This document shows positions 54,837 through 63,318 of a stretch of 64,000 nucleotides of DNA, in pieces. Both the position numbers and the translations under genes were made by a program. Every line of letters starts with the position of its first letter. Position 1 is the stretch's first letter. Origin of the DNA: Lacticaseibacillus hulanensis (lineage in GTDB: Bacteria; Bacillota; Bacilli; Lactobacillales; Lactobacillaceae). The notes beneath the pieces were generated by a model that saw only the letters and a list, made by a program, of their open reading frames with translations, did not search any database and was not told the DNA's origin. Location of the stretch: positions 62,001-126,000 of the forward strand of contig NZ_RRYD01000001.1 of the NCBI RefSeq assembly GCF_004010095.1. The letters are read 5' to 3'.

Positions 54837-57701
54837 ATGACAAATTTTAAATCAGTCCTCGTAATCGGATCTGGGCCAGTTAGTTCGGCCCAACCCGCAA
54901 CATCGGCCGCAGACACTGACCTTTCTTGCCGGGCACTAGTGGCGGCTGGCAAAACGGTCATCCTGGTCACGTCCGACCCCAATGTCTTTCGCGACCAACG
55001 GATGGCCACCCACTTTTATGTTTCGCCCCTGACAGCTGATTTCGTCAGCCAGGTAATTCGCCGCGAAAATCCGGATGCAATTATCGCCACTGCTGGTGGG
55101 CAAATTGCCCTGGACATCGTGCGCACAATCGCGGCCAGTGGGCTACTCGACCAGCTGCACGTTGAGCTGCTCGGCAGTCCGCTGGCGGCAATCAACCAGA
55201 CCGAAGACGGCGAGGCATTCCGGCAGCTGGTGGCAAGTGAAAAAATCCCGCTGCCAGAATCCACCTACACCAGCAGTCAGCAAGAAGCCCTCGCCATCGC
55301 CAACGACATCGGGTACCCAGTCATGATGCGGCGCGGCCAAACGCGCGGTATTGCCCGCAACAGCAGCGAACTAGTTGACATGATTACCGACAGTATTGGT
55401 GGCGGCCGGATTCTGATTGAACGCGCGATTCGTAGTTTTAAGGCCGTCGAGCTGGTTGTCATGCGGGACGCAGCCGACACATGCGTGCTCCTCGGGACGC
55501 TCGAGAACTTCGACCCCGTTGGCGTTAACCCGGTGAACACCGTCGCCATTACGCCCGCGCAATCCCTGACGGACTCCGACCGCAGCGCGCTGCGAGCCGC
55601 CAGCTTCAAGGTGGCACGTGCGATTGACCTCCAAGGGGTCGCAACGGTGTCCTTTGCGGTCGAACCAACGAGCACTAACTGGTACATGCTCAAGTTCCGC
55701 CTCGGCCTGGCCTGGGGAACTGACCTCGTTGAACGGGCGACCGGCTACCCAGTGGCCACCGTCAACACCGCCGTTGCGCTGGGCCGCAACCTCGCCGACA
55801 TCAACATTAACGGTGACGTCCCAGATGCACCCCGTATGGTCGCCGCTATCGAACCGGGCATCGACGCAATCGTGGCTCGGTTCCCGCAGTTCCCACAATC
55901 GGGGCTTAGCGGGGCCAAATTAGGACCGCAGCTGGCCGCTGGCGGTGCCATCATCACCGCCGGCCGAATGCTGGAATCGGTGCTGCTTCAGGGCATTTAC
56001 TCCCTGCGCCAATCACCAACGACCGTCATTCCCGCTAGCATGCGTGCCTGGGATGAGGATGCGTTAACGCAACACATCATTCACCCCAGCGACTTGCGAC
56101 TCGCGGCCTTTTGGGTGGCACTCGAGCGGGACTACACGGTTGAAGAATTGGCCGAATTAGCCCACGTTAACCGCATCTTCATCGCCGCGGTTGCCACCCT
56201 TGTGCGCACCGCAAGCAACCTTGCGCAAAACCCAAATGATCGAGCGCTCCTGCACACCGCTAAAAGCTACGGCTTTTTGGACACGACCATTGCAAACATA
56301 TGGTCAAGTTCCGAGTCCGAGGTGCGTGCACTGCGCGCCGATGCCGGCATCAACCCAACCTTCAAGGCACTGGACGGGATGGGGCTCATTCAGCAGCCAA
56401 CCGCGACGTACTACGCAACATACGAGCAGGAAAATGAAAGTGTCGCGGAGGGGACCAAACGGGTCATCGTCCTGGCGCCCAACGCCGCGGCCCCATGGCT
56501 CAATTTGGCCCACGAATCTATTAGCACCAAGATGCTGACGGCGATTAACGATGCGGGTTACACCCCGATTCTCGTCGGCAGTAGCCCGCGGCCCCTAATC
56601 TGTCCGGGTGCAAAACACTACATCAGCAACGTTTCGCCAGAACTAATCCGCGACATCGTGGACATCGAGCAGCCAGTGGGTGTGATTTGCCAGACAGCGG
56701 GGCGTGAAGGTAGTAGCGTCGCGCGCATGCTGAGCAAGCTCGACATCCCCGTTCTGGGCTCGACTGTCGGGGCAACGCGGAAAGTTCCGCGTGCACAGCT
56801 GGACGCGATTCTAGACGGGCTCAGCGACGCACAGTGGCGTGTCGCACAGGACCGGAACGTCAAAACTACGACAAGCGCAACGCACCTGGCCGTGGACGCA
56901 ATTGCTGACGGGGAGAACGTCGCCGTCATGGGGGTCATTAACAGCCTGGAGCAAAACGAAAGCCGGGCGGGGACCGTGCTGGCGGTGACACCACCACGCA
57001 AGAAGGCCGCGCCAATGACGGACAAAGCAATCGACATCACCGTGACGATGAGCAAGATGATGGGCCTGGTTGGGTTCGTGCACGCCGACATGGTGGTCGA
57101 AGACGGCACAATTACCGTCACGTTCATCGGCCCAAGTGCCAGCGCGACGGTTCCGTTCCTCGCCAAGACTTTGCGCTGTGACGCCATCACGCTTGCGTGC
57201 CGGGTACTGCTCGGCCAAAAGCTCGAAGACAGCAACGTCGAGTCCGGCCAGCTGCCGCAAGCACCGGGCGTGCACGTGCTGCTCCCAGTGCTGCGCAGCG
57301 GGCTGATGGCCCCCGGAAAATCAATTCCCGAGACCGTTCAGACCGGATTGGTCATGGGCAGTGACCTTTCACTCGGGAAGGCACTCATCAAGGCTTTTGC
57401 GGCCGCCCACGAGCCACTTCTAGATCACGGGACGGTTCTGCTCGAGGAGGGGACCGAGGCTAGTCACGAACTGGCACCACGGCTCGCGTCACTTGGTTTC
57501 CAAATTGTCGGGCACGAACACGCCCAGCAGCTGAACGATGTGCAGCTGATCGTGATGAACGAACCGGATGATCAGTTGCGGCGCCGCGCAACGGCCCACA
57601 CAGTTCCGGTTCTCAACACGGTCGCTGCGGATGCGATTTTGCAGGTATTTGAGGCGCGAGCATTCTCGTTAGCGCCACTAGTGCCAACTGAAAATGAATA
57701 G
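54837..57701 (+). CDS. carB: CarB-like carbamoyl-phosphate synthase large subunit with both ATP-grasp sites degenerate
   Basis: A 954-residue protein, about 100 residues shorter than normal CarB. In the first half, E-D-R becomes E-D-G125, the glycine loop after R165 becomes GIARNS (171-176), the EYEVMRD Glu becomes V207, and the EVNPRVSR ligand motif becomes KFRLGLAW (K286, R288, G290, W293). In the second half the region of the second ATP-grasp glycine loop is missing, and EVNPRASR is FIGPSASA (from F763). The MGS-like C-terminus remains. ATP-dependent carboxyphosphate or carbamate chemistry is not expected. The ATG follows GGGAGGAGAGG. Confidence 0.9.
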   Translation: MTNFKSVLVIGSGPVSSAQPATSAADTDLSCRALVAAGKTVILVTSDPNVFRDQRMATHFYVSPLTADFVSQVIRRENPDAIIATAGGQIALDIVRTIAASGLLDQLHVELLGSPLAAINQTEDGEAFRQLVASEKIPLPESTYTSSQQEALAIANDIGYPVMMRRGQTRGIARNSSELVDMITDSIGGGRILIERAIRSFKAVELVVMRDAADTCVLLGTLENFDPVGVNPVNTVAITPAQSLTDSDRSALRAASFKVARAIDLQGVATVSFAVEPTSTNWYMLKFRLGLAWGTDLVERATGYPVATVNTAVALGRNLADININGDVPDAPRMVAAIEPGIDAIVARFPQFPQSGLSGAKLGPQLAAGGAIITAGRMLESVLLQGIYSLRQSPTTVIPASMRAWDEDALTQHIIHPSDLRLAAFWVALERDYTVEELAELAHVNRIFIAAVATLVRTASNLAQNPNDRALLHTAKSYGFLDTTIANIWSSSESEVRALRADAGINPTFKALDGMGLIQQPTATYYATYEQENESVAEGTKRVIVLAPNAAAPWLNLAHESISTKMLTAINDAGYTPILVGSSPRPLICPGAKHYISNVSPELIRDIVDIEQPVGVICQTAGREGSSVARMLSKLDIPVLGSTVGATRKVPRAQLDAILDGLSDAQWRVAQDRNVKTTTSATHLAVDAIADGENVAVMGVINSLEQNESRAGTVLAVTPPRKKAAPMTDKAIDITVTMSKMMGLVGFVHADMVVEDGTITVTFIGPSASATVPFLAKTLRCDAITLACRVLLGQKLEDSNVESGQLPQAPGVHVLLPVLRSGLMAPGKSIPETVQTGLVMGSDLSLGKALIKAFAAAHEPLLDHGTVLLEEGTEASHELAPRLASLGFQIVGHEHAQQLNDVQLIVMNEPDDQLRRRATAHTVPVLNTVAADAILQVFEARAFSLAPLVPTENE

Positions 57702-57702
57702 G

Positions 57703-57766
57703 AAAAAACCAGGTCGACCAGTCGCGCAGACAATATGCGCGGATGGTCGACCTGGTTTTGGTTTTT
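57703..57766 (+). terminator. Terminator after the carB-like gene
   Basis: AAAACCAGGTCGACCA pairs with TGGTCGACCTGGTTTT, with an inner CGCGCA/TGCGCG stem, and is followed by T-rich sequence. Confidence 0.88.
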
Positions 57767-57860
57767 GGAGGTAAGGGCGTCTTATTGAAGCCCTTGTTTA
57801 CATAACAAAAATTATCTACACCTGATCACTGGTCACCAATCGCAACGAAATAGCTAAAAA

Positions 57861-57905
57861 TGACGAAACCCCCGAATGTCTTCCACAATTCAGGGGTTTT
57901 GTCAT
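57861..57905. terminator. Bidirectional terminator downstream of rqcH
   Basis: TGACGAAACCCCCGAAT pairs with ATTCAGGGGTTTTGTCA. On the minus strand it ends rqcH, whose stop is at its edge. Confidence 0.85.
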
Positions 57906-59612
57906 TTAGATTGTTGGCCGCACGCGCATCTTGTTCACCAAGGCCTCATCCGGCGTAACCGCCAGCGTCTTTTGGCCCGTGTAGATGACGTACCCAGGTT
58001 TGGCAACGTTTGGCTTCTTGATACGCTTGACCTGAATGTAGTCGACTTGAACGTTCGCTGAGTACTGTGAACGCGAGAAGAAGGCTGCCAGGTTAGCCGC
58101 CTCGAGCAGGGTCTTGTCGCTCGGGTGGTTGCTTTCAATGATGACGTGCGAACCAGGAACGTCTTTGGCGTGGAGCCAAATGTCGTCCTTGGCCGCGGTT
58201 CGCAGCGTGAGCTGGTCATTTTGCAGGTTGTTTTTCCCGACCAGGATGTGCGTGCCATCGCTAGCCCAGAAGCTGTCCGGCTTTGCGACCTTCACGCGCT
58301 TATTCTTCTTCCCCTTGGTCTTCGGGCGCCGAATGTAACCCGATTCCATGAGTTCGGTCTTGATGTCTTCCAAATCCTTAGGGGCAGCCAGGTCAACGAG
58401 GGCCTCGATGCCCTGCAGGTAGTTCAGCTCCTCCTTGGCAACGGCAATTTGCTCGTGCACGTGGGAGACCGAGTTACGAAGCTTCTGGTACCGGGTGAAA
58501 TACTTCTGCGCGTTCTGATTGGGCCCGAGTTCCGGCGACAGGGCAATCTTCATGGGTTTCATGTCGTCGTAAAAATTCGGCAGGGTAACACTCGTAGCTC
58601 CGCGGGGAACTTGGTTCAAATACGTCGTTAGAATTTCACCACGAATACGCAACCGATCAGCCTTGGCGCTTTCCTCAAGTGACCGGTCCAACTTTTTGAG
58701 CTTGGAGGTGACCCGATCGATGTTGTTCTTCAGCACCCGGATAACCGTGCTCCCAACCTGATTGACGCGGGCACGCTCGGCTTTTTGTGCATAAAAGGCG
58801 TCGAGCATGGCCGACAGGGTAGGGTAGGTCTGCCGCTCACCTGGAAGCGTCACGTACGGCGTCGCGGTGAAGAACTCCTTCTTATCGGTGGTAATGGTTG
58901 GTTCAGGCTGATCCAGCGCGGCAAAGTACCCGTCCCAGGCCGGACCGGGGAGACCGCTCAACATGCGCGTTGCTAGTTCCACGGCGGAATCACGGGCAAA
59001 ACCCTGGAAACGTGTCTGAATTGCCTTGGCTAAAGCGGGCACGTCAGGATTCTGATCGACCAGTGGCACCCAGTCGGAACTGCTGGCGGTAAATGGGTTG
59101 AGCTTGTCCTGGTGCGGTGGCTCAACGTAATCCGCCCCCGGCATCAGCAGGCGGTACCGGTTCTCATCGGCGGGGACATGACGAATCAGGTCAAGAATCT
59201 TGCCGGTTTCGACGTTCACCAGCGTGATGTTCGAGTGGCGGCCCATGAGTTCAACCACGAGCCGCAGTTTAATATCGTCGCCCAGTTCGTCGCGACTGGC
59301 AAAATCCAGGTGCAAAACGCGGTCGGCGCCAACCTGGTGCATTTCAACCAAGGTTGCCGCAGCCAGGTACTTACGCAGCGTCATCGTGAAGTTCGATGGC
59401 ACCGCGGGGTTTGCAAACGGAATTGCGGTGATTTGCACCCGGGCGTACTGCGGATTGGCTGACAGCAGTAGCGGCCGGCTCTTACCGCGTGCACGAATCG
59501 TCAGCACGATTTCGTTTTGGTAAGGTTGTTGCACCTTCATGACCCGACCACCCGTGAGTAAGTCCGCGAGTTCGCCTGCCATGGCGTGGGTAAACATCCC
59601 ATCAAATGACAT
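57906..59612 (-). CDS. rqcH: RqcH / Rqc2 homologue (NFACT family, FbpA-like)
   Basis: A 568-residue NFACT protein. It begins MSFDGMFTHAMAGELADLL and carries GGRVMKVQQPYQNEIVLTIR. A coiled-coil middle region (about residues 280-420) and an NFACT-R domain with VGKNNLQNDQLT, DIWLHAKDVPGSHVII follow. In Bacillus the homologue binds split 50S subunits and adds alanine tails in ribosome quality control; older annotation as fibronectin-binding protein is historical. The ATG follows AAGGAGAA. Confidence 0.93.
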   Translation of the reverse strand: MSFDGMFTHAMAGELADLLTGGRVMKVQQPYQNEIVLTIRARGKSRPLLLSANPQYARVQITAIPFANPAVPSNFTMTLRKYLAAATLVEMHQVGADRVLHLDFASRDELGDDIKLRLVVELMGRHSNITLVNVETGKILDLIRHVPADENRYRLLMPGADYVEPPHQDKLNPFTASSSDWVPLVDQNPDVPALAKAIQTRFQGFARDSAVELATRMLSGLPGPAWDGYFAALDQPEPTITTDKKEFFTATPYVTLPGERQTYPTLSAMLDAFYAQKAERARVNQVGSTVIRVLKNNIDRVTSKLKKLDRSLEESAKADRLRIRGEILTTYLNQVPRGATSVTLPNFYDDMKPMKIALSPELGPNQNAQKYFTRYQKLRNSVSHVHEQIAVAKEELNYLQGIEALVDLAAPKDLEDIKTELMESGYIRRPKTKGKKNKRVKVAKPDSFWASDGTHILVGKNNLQNDQLTLRTAAKDDIWLHAKDVPGSHVIIESNHPSDKTLLEAANLAAFFSRSQYSANVQVDYIQVKRIKKPNVAKPGYVIYTGQKTLAVTPDEALVNKMRVRPTI

Positions 59613-59709
59613 AATTGTTCTCCTTATCTAAGTGCAACACCCAATATAGATGCTAAACACTTCCGCACAAAGTTAAATCCACCAAGTAATGGCAGATTAG
59701 TACTTAGCA

Positions 59710-59738
59710 ATTATACCGTTTTGCCCGGGACGCATCAA
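59710..59738 (-). promoter_or_regulatory. Promoter of rqcH
   Basis: On the minus strand TTGATG (59733-59738), 17 bases and TATAAT (59710-59715). The transcript would begin near 59703, leaving a leader of about 90 bases. The rest of the 59613-59980 gap holds only a plus-strand TATAAT (59951-59956) for degV and nothing gene-like. Confidence 0.75.
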
Positions 59739-59980
59739 AGCATCCGCCGCCTACGTTCGGGCAATTACCACCGATTGTCCGTAAGCGTGCCAGTGCAGGG
59801 CCTTATAGCACCAGATGTCAGCCCCGGAAAAATTACAGCAAAGCGGAAAAATATCGCGTGAAGATTTGGATAAGAATCCAAATGAATGCGAATACAGCGG
59901 CATTTTCAGCAATTCGTAGTTCGCCAGCGCCGGTTTCGTGTGGTATATTCTATAATGATTATTGTGAAGGAGCTGAGAAA

Positions 59981-60850
59981 GTGACGAAGATTGCGATTGT
60001 TACCGACAGCACGGCGTACTTAACAAAAGAGCAGGCTGCAGCGGCAAACATCACCGTCGTCCCGATTCCTGTAATTCTTGATGGGACCGTGTACGATGAG
60101 GGCGTCGACATTACGCCAGCAGAATACTACGCTAAACTAAAAACTGCTAAGACATTCCCCAGTACCAGTCAGCCACCACTCGGCGAAATGTTGAAGCTAT
60201 ACGAAAACTTGAAAAATGACGGCTACGAACAAATCATCAGCATTCATCTGGCCAACACGATTTCTGGGTTCCAGCAAACGCTTCGGGCAGCGGTAACTGA
60301 GCTCGATGGTGTGGACGTTACCATCTATGACTCCAAAATCACGGTTAAGTTGATGGGCTGGCTCGCCCTTGAAGCCGCAAAAATGGCGAAGGAAGGCAAG
60401 ACGGTCGACCAGATTATTAACCGTCTGGATGATTTGCGCGGCACGATTGACGAATACTTCATCGTCAATGACATCCAAAACCTGGTTCGCGGTGGCCGCC
60501 TATCCAACGCAGCCGGATTCGTCGCTGGTATGCTGCGAATCAAGCCGCTACTGACGTTTGATCCCACAACCAACAAGATTGTGGCAATCGAAAAGATTCG
60601 CTCACTTAAGAAGGCCTACGCTCGAGTGGAAACACTCTTTAACGAGGCGCTAGAGAAGGTCGATTACCCGGTTCGTGGCCTCATCATTCACGCCAACGAC
60701 CCAGAGGCAGCCGAAAAGTGGCAGGCCGAGCTGCAGGAAAAATTCCCGAACATCGAGTTCGAAATTTCCTTCTTCGGCCCCGTGATTGGGACACACTTAG
60801 GCGAAAAGGCGATCGCGCTCGCTTGGATGAAGGACTTCACCAAAGCTTAA
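59981..60850 (+). CDS. DegV family fatty-acid-binding protein
   Basis: A 289-residue DegV protein. TKIAIVTDSTAYLT is the N-terminal signature, and KTFPSTSQPPLGEM and GMLRIKPLLTF are conserved. The family binds fatty acids; in some bacteria it delivers exogenous fatty acids to a FakA kinase, which is not in this window. I chose the GTG at 59981, with GAAGGAGCTGAG upstream; the longer in-frame start at 59858 gives an unrelated extension. It stands alone between terminators. Confidence 0.92.
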   Translation: MTKIAIVTDSTAYLTKEQAAAANITVVPIPVILDGTVYDEGVDITPAEYYAKLKTAKTFPSTSQPPLGEMLKLYENLKNDGYEQIISIHLANTISGFQQTLRAAVTELDGVDVTIYDSKITVKLMGWLALEAAKMAKEGKTVDQIINRLDDLRGTIDEYFIVNDIQNLVRGGRLSNAAGFVAGMLRIKPLLTFDPTTNKIVAIEKIRSLKKAYARVETLFNEALEKVDYPVRGLIIHANDPEAAEKWQAELQEKFPNIEFEISFFGPVIGTHLGEKAIALAWMKDFTKA

Positions 60851-60865
60851 TTCAGTGCTTTCATC

Positions 60866-60898
60866 AAAAGGCTAGGGCAGACGTCCTGGCCTTTTTTT
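60866..60898 (+). terminator. Terminator of the degV gene
   Basis: AAAAGGCTAGG pairs with CCTGGCCTTTT, followed by further T residues. Confidence 0.85.
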
Positions 60899-61018
60899 GG
60901 TGAAGAAGACAAAAACTAATAATACGTGAATAGTTCATTGACTGGCAACTGGTCGAATATGTGAACGAAACAGCCTTAAAATCGCCATGAACCAAATTCA
61001 CAAGTTGTCACAGAGATA

Positions 61019-61048
61019 TTGTGAACAGCATCACAGGCCAAATAAAAT
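61019..61048 (+). promoter_or_regulatory. Candidate promoter of the Nudix gene
   Basis: TTGTGA (61019-61024), 18 bases, TAAAAT (61043-61048), about 20 bases before the gene start. Confidence 0.5.
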
Positions 61049-61067
61049 AGAATGTGAGGAAATAGAC

Positions 61068-61625
61068 ATGATTGACTTTGAACCAACCCCAGGCAAGATT
61101 GAGTCCGCCGAAACCGCATATGAGGGCCCTATTTTTAGCGTCCGCAAGCAAGTTATCACCACTCCGGATGGGCTGACGGTGCACCGGGACCTCATTGACC
61201 ACGCACCAGCAGTGGTGATTCTCGCACTCACCGCTGATCGCAAGGAGGCCCTAATCGCACGCGAATATCGGGTAGGGGTCAATCGTGAAGCCATCGCGCT
61301 GCCTGCTGGGCTGATTAATCCCGGTGAAACCCCAGAAGAAGCAGCACGCCGTGAACTGGCGGAGGAGACGGGCTACGAAATGCAAAGCTTGGAGCCACTG
61401 CTCACCATCACCGCGAGCGAGGGCATGACCAATGAGCTGCAGCATTGCTTCGCCGCCACGATTGATCCAGAAAAGCGCACGGACAAGCATTTCGACGCAG
61501 ACGAGTTCGTCACGACCGAATTAGTAGCCGTCAGCGACATCTTGGCGGCAATCAAAACCGGCAAAATTACATCAGCGCAGACCATTGCAACCGTCATGTA
61601 CTGGCTGCACGAAAACCAAATCTGA
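61068..61625 (+). CDS. nudF: Nudix hydrolase, ADP-ribose pyrophosphatase type
   Basis: A 185-residue Nudix protein. The Nudix box runs from Gly81 to about 103: GLINPGE, seven residues, then REL and AEETGYE, with all metal-binding Glu residues present. The N-terminal beta-strand region (YEGPIFSVRKQVI) is typical of NudF-like ADP-ribose pyrophosphatases. Substrate preference is by homology. I chose the ATG at 61068, which follows GTGAGGAAA; an upstream in-frame start at 60987 lacks a site. Confidence 0.9.
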   Translation: MIDFEPTPGKIESAETAYEGPIFSVRKQVITTPDGLTVHRDLIDHAPAVVILALTADRKEALIAREYRVGVNREAIALPAGLINPGETPEEAARRELAEETGYEMQSLEPLLTITASEGMTNELQHCFAATIDPEKRTDKHFDADEFVTTELVAVSDILAAIKTGKITSAQTIATVMYWLHENQI

Positions 61626-61632
61626 TTGTGTA

Positions 61633-61672
61633 AAGCCACCAGCAATATGTTGCATATGCTGGTGGTTTTTTG
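61633..61672 (+). terminator. Terminator of the Nudix gene
   Basis: CCACCAGCAATATG pairs with CATATGCTGGTGG, followed by six T residues. Confidence 0.9.
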
Positions 61673-61809
61673 ATGTAGCAAATCTCAAGGCAGGGGGACA
61701 TGCACTTCTAATACCGTTATTTAAATCTAAACATATTTATGGGGATCCGCAATTTTCGGACGGAACTGCTCCCAAGCCAGGCTGCGCTCATATTTCCCAA
61801 AACATTGCT

Positions 61810-61838
61810 TTGCAGGCCTTTAGCGTGTGTGCTACAAT
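61810..61838 (+). promoter_or_regulatory. Promoter of the ArsR-like gene, placing the start site at the ATG
   Basis: TTGCAG (61810-61815), 17 bases, then TGC-TACAAT (box 61833-61838). With a start 6-7 bases after the -10, the transcript begins at or next to the ATG at 61845. Confidence 0.75.
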
Positions 61839-61844
61839 TGTTCT

Positions 61845-62138
61845 ATGAATATAAAACAATCGATTAGCAATGATGAATTGCGCGTAAAAATCTTCAAGGC
61901 ACTCGCAGACGAGAACCGTTTGGCCATAGTTCGCCTTCTACACGAAAATCACGACAACATGGAATACGGGAAACTCAGTGCTGCGTTCAATGTCGGCAAA
62001 TCAACCATCTCTTATCACCTAAAGATCATGCATGAGGCCGGTTTAATCACATTTGTTAAGCACGGGCAGTCTAAGGATGTGCAATTAAACAAGATGGTTT
62101 TCGATGGCGTATTGCCAGGATTCCTAGCAACTTTGTGA
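61845..62138 (+). CDS. ArsR-family winged-helix regulator
   Basis: A 97-residue protein with a winged helix-turn-helix. FKALADENRLAIVRLL is the ArsR signature and GKSTISYHLKIMHEAGLI the recognition helix region. No CxC metal-binding motif of classical ArsR/SmtB is seen, so the inducer is unknown. The ATG at 61845 has no ribosome-binding site, which fits the leaderless transcript predicted from the promoter. An in-frame upstream TTG/GTG start at 61827 overlaps the promoter. The region after it has no clear gene, and a possible target is the MFS gene 1.2 kb away. Confidence 0.85.
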   Translation: MNIKQSISNDELRVKIFKALADENRLAIVRLLHENHDNMEYGKLSAAFNVGKSTISYHLKIMHEAGLITFVKHGQSKDVQLNKMVFDGVLPGFLATL

Positions 62139-63318
62139 GACAAAGTGGGTGCAAGTGCCTCGGTTTGATGATTTTAAAACTATTGTAGCAACGCTGGCAC
62201 CACGTGAGTATTGGTGTAATCATGCTTTTCCGTCGAGAAATTTGGCAAATGTACCATCCTTCATGTATTTTTCTATTTTTCGCGTGTTACGCGTGCTCGT
62301 GGTAATCCCAGCGTTATTTATCTGTGGTTGTGTCAGCCAATGTGCAACCGAATTTTGCGGTTTGCAAACTCGCAACCAACGTGGTGCCTCATAATTTGGA
62401 TTCTCTGTTTTAGCATGATGTTGCACGGTAATGTGTGGTAGTTGAAGTTTGACCAACTTGGGTTAGACCAAAATTCGCGTAAGCACTCGTTGGTGACTAC
62501 CAGTTAAGCAGCAAGTTGGTCGAAGGTGCCAATGACTTGAATTCGGGCAGCATGCAGTCTGAATTATTTGCGGGTGCGCCGGCAAAACCATTTTCGGCGT
62601 CGGTCACTTAATTGCACGCTTCGATCAGTTGCTCAGCTAACCGAGTGAACATGTGCTTAGAATTGACGTCTCAGGTCGAGATAATCGGCTGCATCGGAGG
62701 CTTGGGTGCTGGCTGCCACGCACGATGCTTCAATTCGCTGATTATTGCTTATTTGGCTCGCATTTGTGGTAGTGGGGTGGTTAAAGATGCCGGCGCTATT
62801 TTCTATATTTTCTAGTTTACATAATATATATTATACGCAGAAGACACGTCAGATATAATTAGTGCACGCACTAATTAATCATCTAAATGCACCCCGGCGC
62901 TTGCCGCCGCGGTTTGCGGTGCCTGGTCGCCTGTCCGAATTCAGCCAGAATAATTCTCGCACACAGATTATTTAGTATCTGAACTCACACAACCGTTAAT
63001 TACTACCACGCACCAGCGTCTTGCTGTAGAACCATCCGCCGACGCGCCAGCGTACAGGTCAAAGCTGATTGACACTACCGAATGCGGCGCACAACCACAC
63101 AATGCTAGATTTTTACCCACAGACACGATTCTGGCGACTTGCGGTATTTTCCCGAATTTTTGACATTATCCGGCTGCTCAATCATTCCAAAAGCACCTGC
63201 AAAGTATCGCGTTTGTCCGTTACGTCATGATTCCTTCATAAATTTAATGTATAGTTAACATATTGTCTTAACATTTCGAACACTTTTACCAAATTCAACG
63301 CAGAAAGAAGCTATCTTA
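62139..63318. other. 1.2-kb stretch without a convincing gene
   Basis: Small open frames exist on both strands (for example 62149-62394 plus, 62220-62456 minus, 62612-62815 plus). None has a good ribosome-binding site, length or recognisable family. The base composition is more AT-rich than the flanks. A perfect 10-base inverted repeat, GACCAACTTG (62451-62460) and CAAGTTGGTC (62512-62521), and an operator-like dyad at 62856-62877 lie within. It could be decayed sequence from a lost gene or a long regulatory region. Confidence 0.5.
62854..62877. promoter_or_regulatory. TATAAT box overlapped by a perfect 9-base dyad
   Basis: TAATTAGTG (62856-62864) and CACTAATTA (62869-62877) form a perfect inverted repeat with a CACG spacer, and overlap a TATAAT (62854-62859). 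This is the classic layout of a repressor operator. No gene starts closely downstream. The MFS gene begins 440 bases later. Confidence 0.45.

Noticed and set aside
53747-57701. Sequencing errors as the cause of the odd carAB residues
   Set aside because: The changes are scattered substitutions and one in-frame loss within long open frames. Errors would give frameshifts instead.
62220-62456. A 78-codon minus-strand frame in the gene-poor stretch
   Set aside because: It starts at TTG with no ribosome-binding site and matches no family known to me; kept only as part of the gap description.
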